From Siniperca chuatsi (Eukaryota > Chordata > Actinopteri > Centrarchiformes > Sinipercidae): DNA of 64,000 nt. The notes under the pieces were generated by a model, which was not told where the DNA came from, ran no database searches, and saw only the letters and a list, made by a program, of their open reading frames with translations. Positions 1 to 8,557 of this stretch are shown here, one piece after another; positions within the stretch are counted from its first letter, which is position 1; every line of letters starts with the position of its first letter. A program made the position numbers and the translations under genes. The stretch lies in the NCBI RefSeq assembly GCF_020085105.1, contig NC_058046.1, positions 2,015,175-2,079,174 of the forward strand, in the 5' to 3' direction.

Positions 1-12
1 AGGAGTCTTCCT

Positions 13-74
13 GACCTTCTTTTGTTTCCAACCAATCCTCCATTACCGGGCCATCATGGAAACAAAAGAAGGTC
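13..74. repeat. 18-bp perfect inverted repeat (hairpin)
   Basis: Bases 13-30 (GACCTTCTTTTGTTTCCA) are exactly complementary to 57-74, with a 26-base loop. It lies beside the dispersed repeat at 187-275. The related copy near 29.7 kb also sits between inverted arms, so the arms may arise from how this repeat family inserts. Confidence 0.6.
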
Positions 75-186
75 AGTTTCAGGTGAAACTAGGCAGGGTA
101 AACAGCAGACACTCAGGTAGACTCCTCCCTGAGGGCAGGTCTTAAGCAACACAGAGTAGCTTAACTTTCTGAGTTCTCAGACCATT

Positions 187-275
187 TTCACAATTGAGAA
201 TGACTTGAGCCAAAACGTCTTGATTCTGAAAACAGTGTCCAGATGACTACGACTGAAACCCTTTCTACGATTCTT
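187..275 (-). repeat. Dispersed retroelement-like repeat, copy 1
   Basis: The reverse complement of this stretch matches 29668-29735 almost base for base around the core CATCTGGACACTGTTTTC and the phrase CAAGACGTTT. I recognise this core as a widespread teleost interspersed repeat. A link to Penelope-like retroelements is only a suspicion, from the GAAACGTC phrase that resembles part of a hammerhead ribozyme. A perfect 18-bp inverted repeat (13-30 against 57-74) lies just to the left. Confidence 0.5.
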
Positions 276-462
276 TTTTCATTGATTTTTATTTATTTAT
301 ATATCAGTCAACCTGGTTGGTCGGCCCGTGATTTATCTGGTTTATTCAAACCTGACCAATATACATGATTTGATTTGTAATTAATGTAATGATTATCATC
401 TTTATCATCTTAATAAGCTACACTTAACTTGACAGTACATGCGCTATTACTTATTAGTTATA

Positions 463-668
463 TTATTACATTGTATTATAATACAGTACATACTTATCAT
501 CAACTGGCAACAGTACTTTACACTTATTTTAATTTTATACTTATAGCCACCTGGTACTTAATTTATCTTGACTGTATTATAGTGTATTACATTTTGATTG
601 CTTAGTACTTCTATTCCTGTGTGCAAGTTTCCCCTCGGGGATCAATAAAGTATTTCTGATTTCTGATT
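463..668 (+). mobile_element. 3' tail of a non-LTR retrotransposon (LINE) or dependent SINE
   Basis: The stretch ends in the phrase GGGGATCAATAAAGTA followed by a short TTTCTGA duplication, the usual 3' end of a large family of teleost LINE/SINE tails. Its left part (CATACTTATCATCAACTGG, then CACTTGGTACTTAATTTATC with small differences) recurs at 62680-62815, so both are copies of one dispersed family. No coding part is present. The clade cannot be fixed from the tail alone. Confidence 0.6.
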
Positions 669-2280
669 TATGCCAAATACACAACCACCCAGGACACATC
701 CACTTACAACATCAACACACACTTCCACAGTCTTTCACACACACACACATACACACACACAGAGCAAGTGTTCATAGTTTTAGATGAATTGTGCTTTCTT
801 TCTTTTTCTTTTAATCTTATTATTACTCGACGCTTTGGCGATATTGTCTTTGTTACACTCGTGCCAATAAAGCGTACTGAAGTGAACTGAACTGACTGCA
901 AGCGCTCTGCCCATTCTACAGGATTCTGACTTTTGTGTGAAGTTGGGGTTAAAAAGTATCCCAGCATGCATTTCATGACAACTGCAGCACTGGTGGAGGA
1001 AACGAGCCTATAATGTTGCATCCCCCCACATGTGAAGGTGTGACTGATAAATGTGCTGTGTTGCTCTTCAGGCTCTGTGGGCCTCGGCCTCAGTTCCTCC
1101 TCCTCTCTCATGCTATTGCCTGGTGAATTTGGGGACCTGCAGCCAATCACAATCCCTACAGAAAGGCTGAGGAGAGAGTGTTTGTGTACTGCGAGCTGTT
1201 TTGTCAGGACCTAGTGAAGAGCTCTTTTGCATGTTGTTGTCAGGTTGGAAGTGATTGTGCTGTTCGATTTCAGTTCATCAATTATTTTAAGTTAGTTACC
1301 TGTTTTTTGTATCTTAACAACTTCCTTTAACTCCTTGCCAGGAAGCCCCGTAGAGGAGAGCTGCCATTTTAGTTACATTCCCTTTTCTCCTGTTTTTTGT
1401 GTTGACAGGGAGTCAGCTTTAGGATTGTAACTTTGCTTTGTGGGTAGTTTTGAAGTTTTAGATCTAAAACTGAAAAAGCTACTCAACCGGGAGGACCCCC
1501 ACCCGTTGCTCCAGCAGTCTGAGGAAGCAAACGCAAGAGGTCATGTTCCAAAGTTTAGTACAAAGTTCCACCTTTGTGTTAGGATCCCTCCACTGAAGCT
1601 CAGCAAGGAAACACTGTTTGCTGAAGCACAAAGAGGGAGCTTCGTACTAAAGACACCCACGTGTTTTGTCTATCTCAGACCGCTTCGGCTGAACTTGAGA
1701 ATGTAGTGTTATGGTGAACATGATGAAAGTAGACGTAGACAGGAAGTTTCTCTGGGCAGCAGAAACTTCCTGTGACGGGCCTGTCCTGAGAAATGCTCAG
1801 GACAATAATTACCAGTTTGTCCAGATGTTAGAACAGTGATTTGTGTTTCTAATAGATGTGTGACAAGATACTCTCAACTCAAAAGTAAACTTCTTCAGAA
1901 GATTGCAACCACATCCCAGGGCCTTCCTTACTGGTATCAGCTGTAAAGCTCAAACCAATGTCCGACTCACTGTGGGCCTCGTGCACGCAGGTAGCTCTTT
2001 AAGATGTGTCTTTTTTTGGAACAGTACATATTATTATATAGTACAAAGTCCAGGAAATTGTGCAACACCATACTCACAGTGCAAAATCTGCTGTTTGAGG
2101 TGCTCTTCTCACAGGACAGCAACGCTACACACACACGATGACCTTATAGACCATGATGCATTGCTGCAGATGAAACTACCCAACAGTATATAAAGCAGTT
2201 AAAATGAGCTCAACCTGAAACATCTGCAGCAGTAAAATGCAACACACACATGAATGCAGCAGGAATATGAATCCAGAAAC
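669..2280. other. Gene-free stretch, nothing recognised
   Basis: I see no exon with credible splice sites or recognisable protein similarity here. A short CA-rich patch (735-762) is the only simple repeat. The open frame at 1440-1706 has no ATG and no family resemblance. The stretch around 1320-1440 looks repeat-derived to me, but I cannot name it. Confidence 0.4.
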
Positions 2281-2284
2281 ATCA

Positions 2285-2455
2285 GATATAATAAAACACT
2301 GACAAGAGCGTTTTACTGCACAGTGAGCTGATAACACTTCTATACTTTTACTTCAGGGAGGTTTGACTGCAGGACTTTCACTTGTCGGGGAGTGTTTTCA
2401 CAGTGTTAGTACTTTGACTGCAGTAAAGGCTCTGAGTCCTTCCGCCACTGTCTCT
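2285..2455 (-). mobile_element. Partial hAT-like MITE ('CAGTGGTGG' family), inverted
   Basis: Read on the minus strand, it begins with a degraded CAGTGGCGGAAGGA end and carries the family's ACTGCAGTAAAAG / AAAGTCCTGCAG blocks. The same family is longer at 16675-17207 and 54022-54325, with fragments at 5690-5815 and 52410-52640. It is a non-autonomous DNA transposon relic without coding capacity. Confidence 0.55.
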
Positions 2456-2720
2456 GTCCCTCTTTGTATTTCCTTCTCCTTCACATCCTGCAGCTGGTGC
2501 TACAACTCTGCCCTCTGCTGCTGCAAATAAACCAAACTTTCAGGAAGAGCGCCTTCTTTTCCCAGAGAAACTGTATTTTATTCAAAAGAAGCGTGAGAAA
2601 AGAAAAAGCTCACCGATGTTAATATCTTATATTAATGACAAAATATATGACATCATTTTACGTTGCCCCCTGAACTCATTAGGCTACTCACGCCTTTTGT
2701 TCCAGGTGACCGGAAGAAGA

Positions 2721-2728
2721 CCCCCCCC

Positions 2729-2761
<33 letters not shown>
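2721..2761. repeat. Poly-C / (CA)n microsatellite
   Basis: About eleven C residues run directly into roughly fifteen CA units. Confidence 0.95.
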
Positions 2762-2763
<2 letters not shown>

Positions 2764-3090
2764 TTGACCGAGGCGCGCCTGCGGGAGACTTTCAGACACA
2801 GACAGCAGGTATGCAGACGGCTTTTATAACATATCAAATCTTGTTTTTATACTAACATTAAAGGTCTCCTCTGTGCCCCAGATGTTTGTAAAATGTATTC
2901 TGTAGTCCAGATTCCAGCCGGTACCGGTTTACCTGCAGCTTATGTTGGTTAGTTTTATAATAACGGGGCGTCGGAACCAGCACAGTCCTTTCTGCAGATC
3001 CCAAACTGTGAGAGTCCAGACGTCAGGTATGGAAAACATGGACTAGGTCTACGTGTTTGAGTTCACATTATCGCGCTTTTTGTTACAAGT

Positions 3091-3102
3091 GAAAGTGAAA
3101 CT
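3091..3102 (+). promoter_or_regulatory. Interferon-stimulated response element (ISRE) core
   Basis: GAAAGTGAAACT fits the IRF/ISGF3 consensus GAAANNGAAACT exactly. It lies 1.56 kb upstream of the ATG of the V-set gene at 4665, whose first coding exon begins with a splice acceptor (after 4654). The promoter should therefore lie further upstream, which makes this a plausible promoter-proximal site. The minus-strand paralogue has an equally perfect core at 14147-14158. Binding and inducibility are inference. Confidence 0.5.
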
Positions 3103-3388
3103 AAACTCTCCAGCAGTGACGCACACACAGTGCGCACCTTTAGTGTGTGACTGCTGTAAAATAAGGTGCCGCGCCACGATCCGTGATTACGGTTTAAATC
3201 GTCTGCATACATGAGCGAAATGTAGCTCAACGACCAGCAGGGGGCGCAATGGAGCCGCTCTGCTGTCCCACAGGTGGAGGTGAAGCCCTCTGGCCTGCAG
3301 CTCTACCTTCATCTGTGTGTTTGTGTTGTGTCCTTTATGTCCTCTGCTGTATGTGTGAAAACAGGACAAATGGTTTCAGTCATATGTG

Positions 3389-3702
3389 CACTCAGTGACC
3401 GGTTTATTAGGTACACCTGGACAAAAGTAATGCAGTCTAATACAGCAGTCCTGCAGTCCGTCCTCCTTCATGAAGGTTATAATGTTCAGTTTTGGTTTCT
3501 TGTTGAAACTGGCAATAATCTCATTCTAATATTTTGTCCACCCCATTTAAATCAACAAGGATGGACAGAATATTAGACAAACTCCATGACGTTGAATCAA
3601 CCTCTCTAAAACAGTTTGAACACGAAGTTAACATGATAACCTTCAAGAAGGAGGATTCAGAGTGACTGCATTAGGTTGAGCCTGATGTATAAAACTGAGT
3701 GT
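3389..3702 (+). mobile_element. MITE with long imperfect terminal inverted repeats, copy A
   Basis: The 5' end (CACTCAGTGACCGGTTTATT, then AGGTACACC) and the 3' end (closing in AAACTGAGTG) are imperfect inverted repeats. TAATGCAGTC, TCCTCCTTC and GAAGGTTAT on the left reappear complemented in order on the right. A close copy sits at 22865-23222 in sncaip intron 2. 'CACTGGCCACTTTATTAGGTAC' ends are a well-known teleost DNA-transposon signature, and a further end occurs at 27050-27077. No transposase is encoded. Confidence 0.7.
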
Positions 3703-3857
3703 TTCTCCACAGCTGTAACCTACAGCTGCCGAACTGCTTCAGGTTACAATCTGTCTGTACTTAGAGCAACGTAACTGCTACTGCAATGAACTAATATCTA
3801 AATATAACTGCTTTTTACAATTATCTCTCACTCTTTGTTTTTTTGTCCAGTACTCAG

Positions 3858-3936
3858 TACTCTGTCACGTGGCCTCTGAAGAGCATCCCAGAGTTGTCCA
3901 GGAGGAGTGATGGCCAGGAGATCGAGGAGAGACCAG
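3858..3936 (+). pseudogene. Stray copy of sncaip exon 3 with intact splice sites
   Basis: Exon 3 of sncaip (23393-23465, 73 nt) is copied here as 79 nt. The two extra triplets are GG/C after CACGT and AGAT-like after CCAGG, so the frame is unchanged. It reads YSVTWPLKSIPELS then RRSDGQEIEERP, against YSVTSLKSIPELS then RRSDGQAEERP in the real exon. The donor CAG|GTAAC and two possible acceptors (after 3850 and after 3857, created by a TACTCAG repeat) remain. There is no neighbouring sncaip exon, so it cannot make synphilin. It could be spliced into the 5' leader of the V-set gene, whose coding exon 1 follows an acceptor at 4654. Called a pseudo-exon because no transcript can be seen. Confidence 0.8.
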
Positions 3937-4054
3937 GTAACTACAAAGGATTATAGTTATTATTATACTAAGGATAGCTTAGTTAGAATTTTTACTCTGT
4001 TTCTTCTGATTGTTCTGTTTGTGAAGTTGCTCCATGAAGATTATAATGTATAAT

Positions 4055-4212
4055 GTTGATTTAACTTTATGATCATTTTGGAGAATGTAGTTTGTGCTGC
4101 TGTTGAGTCATATTTTTTTCATTTCTATCAATAAGGGGAAGACTAAATAACAAACACTGTACAACAACAACACAAACTACAGCCTCCAAAATGATCGTAC
4201 AGTTGAATCAAC
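4055..4212. mobile_element. Palindromic MITE
   Basis: The arms 4055-4105 and 4164-4212 are imperfect inverted repeats: GTTGATT, ATGATCATTTTGGAG and GTAGTTTGTG on the left are complemented on the right. One arm of the same family sits at 23063-23095 inside the sncaip copy of the other MITE but is missing at the matching place in copy A. The stretch just right of it (4230-4430) is another common teleost repeat, ending in CGTTAGTTGCAGCCCTAC. Confidence 0.65.
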
Positions 4213-4664
4213 ACCTCGAAAACAGAAACGGTCTTTGGGTGTTTTGACTGTTGGTTGGACAAAAGTGGACATTTAGAAACATCACTGGGGCTCTGGGAAA
4301 TTGTGACGGGCATTTTTTACTGTTTCATGACATTTTACAGACATTGACAATGAATCGATTAATCAAGAAAATAATTGGCACATTAATAGATAAAAACTAA
4401 ATAACAATCGTTAGTTGCAGCCCTACTTATTACTTATATTTGGGGTCAAATAGACGGCAGAGAAGTGGAACTCTGTCAGACCGTGTGAACAAACTATTAT
4501 AAAAGTGTGATGAGACGAATATAAATGTACGTATTATGATTTGGGAGAGGTAGTGCTGTGTAAGAAGTACGGTTAATACAAATCACAGATTTGAAGCTTA
4601 ATGAAATAAATGTATTTAACCTAAACTTTTCGTGCTGCTTCGTTTCTGTTTTCAGAACTCCAGG

Positions 4665-7600
4665 ATGCTTCCTGTGAAGGACAGACAGTTTGGTGCCTTC
4701 ACTGTCCTGGTTTTCCACACTGTTGTCTTCCTCGCCCTGATACACTCATGTAGAGGTAAATTACACACCAACAGTCTAGTTTATGTTAACATGTAAAGTT
4801 TAGTCTATAGATGTTGTACTGGAAATCCAGTTTGTTCTCCGAATGACACCATATGGCTGTTTGAAACGAGTGCATTCTGCCTTTGCTGCAGAAATTACAA
4901 TCCAAACACTTTCTCTTCAGGTCAGTCTGAGATTATTGGTCCATCTCAGCCAGTAGTGGCAACAGTTGGTGAGGACATCATTTTGCCGGGTTACCTGGAC
5001 CCTGTCATGAATGCTTTTGACATGACTGTGGAGTGGGCGAGACCTGACCTGGACCCCAGATTTGTCCTCGTGTGGCGTGACGGCGTGGAACTAGAGAGCA
5101 AAAAACATCCGTCCTACGAGGGACGAACATCACTGTTCACTGATGAACTGAAGCACGGAAACATTTCACTGAAACTCTCCAAAGTGAAAATATCTGATGA
5201 GGGAAGATACAGATGCTTCATTCCAACACTGTCTGGAGCCTCTACTGTTCAGCTTGTTGTAGGTACGTGGGCACATTTAGTGATCTTTAATCTTAAGATT
5301 TAAGGATAATAAATCTTGTTTGATAATGTTATTAATAGGAAATGTTGGAACTGAAAGTAAACCAAAAACAATTAAGGTTACAGTATGACATCCGAACAGG
5401 GCAGTGCCTTATCAGAGTCTGTGTAACTTTCCTGTCACTAATTTTATCCTGGTCAGAGTTACAGATTTCAGTCGGAGTTCGGTTCATTGTGACAGTGAAG
5501 GTGCTCATGGACACACTTTATAAATTTGTTATGTTGTTAATGTGTGTTCTGTCGGCTACATCGGCAACCAAATCTAGGTTTATTACAGAAACTGTGCTTG
5601 TGCAGTTGCTAGCTCTTCAACTCCACCTTTCCTACCACCCACAGTGTGTCCGACTCTGAACTTTACAACAAAGCAGTGCCCCGCACTGATTATACTTACA
5701 TACTTTTACTCAAGTAATATTTTCAATGCAGGACTTTTACTTGTAGTGGAGTATTTTCACAGTGTGGTATTAGTATTTTTACTGCAGTGAAGGTTCTGAA
5801 TGCTTCCTCCACCACAGCCATGTGGGTAATAGTGAAACAAGCCCCAAAGCTCCAGTAGACACACACATCCATATTCCAGGTGAATATTGTTTATAAGCTA
5901 ATGATGTGATCACTTAGCTACAGAGTTAATATGAACATGCTGTTCTGTGTTTTATCATTTCTTCATAGTACCCAGTACTCCCGGTACTCCCGGTACTCCT
6001 GATACCACTGGTACTCCTGGTACTCCTGGTACCCCTGGTACCCCTGGTACTCCTGGTAGTCTGTATTTTATTATGGGCTCAACTATTGGCTTTGCTGCTT
6101 TGGTGTCTATTCCTGCTGTTGTCTTTGTTGTGTGGAAATGGAGAAACAAGAAATTCAGTAAGTCACACATTTTTTGACTGATTTTTGAGTTTAATTTCAT
6201 CTGGTGCTATTAAAGTTTAGTTTTGGTGGAAATGTACTCTCATATCATCAATGAAACTGTCAGAAGATCATTTTATTTTGTGTTATTTTGAAATTGAGTT
6301 GATATTCTGTAATACTTAAAATTTCACCAGCTGATGTTTTCAGTAGTGTCCTTTTTCAAATCATTTTCAGTCTTGTAATTTTTTAAGTTTCTTCAGTTTC
6401 ATGCCATTACAAAACACTAACAGAACATTTCATTACAAACTTCACCAGTTTCTCCTGCTTCTCTATTCACACAGAAAACAAGAGGAGGAGCCACGAGGAT
6501 GGACCTGAACAGACCGAGGAAGAAAAGACGGTCACATCTAAGAGTGATAACACAGGATTCCACGCCGTGATGGAAGGAGAAGGAGAAGGTGTACCGCTTA
6601 TGGCAGGAAGACAGGAAGAGACTACTGTGGACAATGGAGGAGAAGAGAAGATCGAATCTCAAAGTGAACGTAAAGTTCCCCAGTTTGTGGCTGAAAGAGA
6701 AACACACCAACATCAGCTCGGGACAAAACCAGAGCCAATAAGGGACATGGACAGGGCAGTAGGAGAGCGGGGAATGAAATCTGTAACTGATGAAAAAGTA
6801 TCTCTTATTCCAGCAGAAGGAGAAACACACCTAAAGCAGGACATGATAGGAAGACAAGTACAAAATGATGGGGACAAAGGTGAAGGAGAGCAGACGATGA
6901 AACCAGTAAAGGGAGATTCAGGACTTCCAATGGTACTGGTTGGAGAAGGACAAAAAGAGCAGCTACACAATCTCCACACTGATCAGGAAGTACACAAACA
7001 GCAAGAGCCAATGAATGATGTGGACAAGAAAGAGGCAAACATTAAGAAAAAGAACAAGCAGGAGCGAGCGAAAAAAGGAGGTTCTGGATCGACGGGACAG
7101 AAGAAGCAACGGGAGAACCAGAGAGAACAAATGCAACTGGAGGCAGAACATGAGGATAAGAAAGGAAAAGATCGAGATGGAAAAAAGAGTAACATGACGA
7201 GAACAACAGAAAGGAAAGCAGAGAACCAAAAGCAGCAAAGTAAAGAGAAATTGGAAGAGACAAAAGACGAGAAAGTGGAACATGAGAGGGAGCTTCAAAC
7301 AGAGACGCAAGAAAAAATAAAGAGGGATAAAGAGAGGACAGAGCTCAAAACACAGAAAGGAAATGGCAACCAGCATGTTTTAGATGCCAGCAAACAAGAA
7401 ACAGAACTGGAGGATAAGAAAGGAAAAGATCGGGAGGGAAACCAGAGTAACATTACCAGAATGACGGAAAGGAAAGCAGAGAACCAAAAGCAGCAGATCA
7501 ATGAGAAATTGGAGGAGGCAGAGGAAAAGAGGGATGGGAGAGAGAATAAGTTTTCATCAGACCTCAAAACACATCCAGAAAGAGCAGAGAGAAAAAACCA

Positions 7601-7856
7601 AGAGCCCCAAGAAGAGAACGAGCTCCAGGCAGAGAAGCAACAGGAAAAATCTCTGCGAAATCAGGAAGAAACCAAAGAGCAGCCAGAGCGATCCACCAAC
7701 AGGGTAAAGGAAGAGTGTAAAGGAAGACAGGAAGAGACTACTGTGGACAATGGAGGAGAAGAGAAGATCGAATCTCAAAGTGAAGTAAAGTTCCCCAGTT
7801 TGTGGCTGAAAGAGAAACACACCAACATCAGCTCGGGACAAAACCAGAGCCAATAA
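4665..7856 (+). CDS. Butyrophilin/B7-like membrane protein: single V-set domain, Pro-Gly-Thr stalk, Lys/Glu-rich tail
   Basis: Coding exons are 4665-4755, 4921-5262, 5969-6157 and 6475-7856, all joined in phase 1 (667 codons plus stop). Exon 1 encodes a signal peptide (MLPVKDRQFG, then a hydrophobic run). Residues 31-144 form a V-set domain with the DEGRYRC F-strand motif. The B-strand cysteine is replaced by glycine (ILPGYLDP, paralogue ILPCHSLP), so the usual disulfide cannot form. A stalk of about nine GTP triplets and one membrane helix (about residues 175-199, then WKWRNKK) follow. The tail of some 460 residues is nearly all K, E, Q, R and D and contains internal duplications. There is no C-type Ig or B30.2 domain. 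Family members act at the cell surface as immune co-regulators; the function here is unknown. A frame change in the second tail repeat ends the protein early. An intron hidden in the tail cannot be excluded. Confidence 0.75.
5690..5815 (-). mobile_element. Fragment of hAT-like MITE ('CAGTGGTGG' family) in intron 2 of the V-set gene
   Basis: Read on the minus strand, it contains the family's blocks of GTAAAAGTCCTGC-type sequence and ends near the degraded GTGGTGGAGGAAG end. It lies in the V-set gene's intron between 5263 and 5968, where a paralogue would carry its C-type Ig exon. I see no remnant of that exon there. Confidence 0.55.
5981..6058 (+). repeat. 9-bp coding minisatellite (Gly-Thr-Pro stalk)
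   Basis: Tandem GGTACTCCT-type units encode repeated Gly-Thr-Pro, interrupted once by Asp-Thr-Thr. It lies in the exon for stalk and membrane helix. Such arrays change length easily, so stalk length may vary between individuals. Thr/Pro-rich stalks are often O-glycosylated; a collagen-like Gly-X-Y reading is also possible. Confidence 0.8.
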
Positions 7857-8100
7857 GGGACATGGACAGGGCAGAAGGAGAGAAATCTGTAACTGATGAA
7901 AAAGTATCTCTTATTACAGCAGAAGGAGAAACACACCTAAAGCAGGACATGATAGGAAGACAAGTACAAAATGATGGGGACAAAGGTGAAGGAGAGCAGA
8001 CGATGAAACCAGTAAAGGGAGATTCAGGACTTCCAATGGTACTGGTTGGAGAAGGACAAAAAGAGCAGCTACACAATCTCCACACTGATCAGGAAGTACA
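6605..8100 (+). repeat. Tandem duplication of 390 bp within the tail region (units 6605-6994 and 7721-8100)
   Basis: The two units are nearly identical at an offset of 1116 bases. The second lacks one base after TCAAAGTGAA (near 7784) and nine bases in the GGAGAGCGGGGAATG region. The interval between them holds a second pair of related units, near 7150-7260 and 7410-7515 (AGGATAAGAAAGGAAAAGAT and following). A third array of about 42-base units encoding EGEANxEQExKMxV lies at 8327-8466. Confidence 0.9.
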
Positions 8101-8557
8101 GAAAGAAGAAGAGACACAAAAGCAAGGACAGCTGCAGGCAGTGCAACAACCGAACAGAAGACCGCAAACTCAAACAAATGTCAAGAGAGGAGAAAAAGGA
8201 CAACTACAAGAGAAAGAGCTCCATGTGGATCAACAACAGGCAGTCAGGAAGAGGAGGCGTCAGGAAGAAGGCAAAGAGGAGACACAGAAGACTAAAAAGC
8301 CAAAAGAACAAAATAAAGGAGAAACTAACATAGAGCAAGATGTAAAGATGGAGGTTGAAGGAGAAGCTAACACAGAGCAAGAAAAAAAGATGGATGTTGA
8401 AGGAGAAGCTAACAGAGAGCAAGAAGAAAAGATGGAGGTTGAAGCTAACAGAGAGCAAGAAGTAAAAGATGAACCTCAAAAATGTGATATGAATTCACAA
8501 CTGGGTCAAGCACACGTGTGTCAGGAAAACCAACAGGTGGAGCCGATGGACTCTTAG
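7857..8557 (+). pseudogene. Open continuation of the Lys/Glu-rich tail in another frame
   Basis: Because the second unit of the tandem duplication lacks one base, the main frame stops at 7856. The frame that continues the repeat's original reading stays open to a TAG at 8555-8557. It encodes the same kind of residues (QKEEETQKQGQ, then the EGEANxEQE array, ending QQVEPMDS). Some 700 open bases with matching composition show that this was coding until recently. It may still be so in other alleles, through an unrecognised intron, or if the missing base is a sequence error. Confidence 0.6.

Larger units (their letters stand above)
3389..4022 (+). repeat. Duplicated segment of sncaip (intron 2 - exon 3 - intron 3)
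   Basis: This block is collinear with 22865-23561 inside sncaip: the MITE, about 145 bases of intron, exon 3 and about 85 bases of intron 3. Between roughly 3596 and 3813 I count one mismatch against 23116-23334 (g for c in the phrase GGTTGAGCC). Elsewhere the copies differ mainly by small insertions and deletions. Similarity stops after the shared phrase TCTGTTTGTG at about 4022. The copy near sncaip is the source because it sits in a working gene; this one is the derivative. Confidence 0.9.

Noticed and set aside
1440-1706. Open frame of 88 codons
   Set aside because: No ATG at the start, no splice context, no recognisable family; likely chance or repeat-derived.
6417-8479. Several long minus-strand open frames opposite the Lys/Glu-rich tail
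   Set aside because: They are mirror frames of the GA-rich coding strand, giving Phe/Leu/Ser runs with no domain or splice logic.
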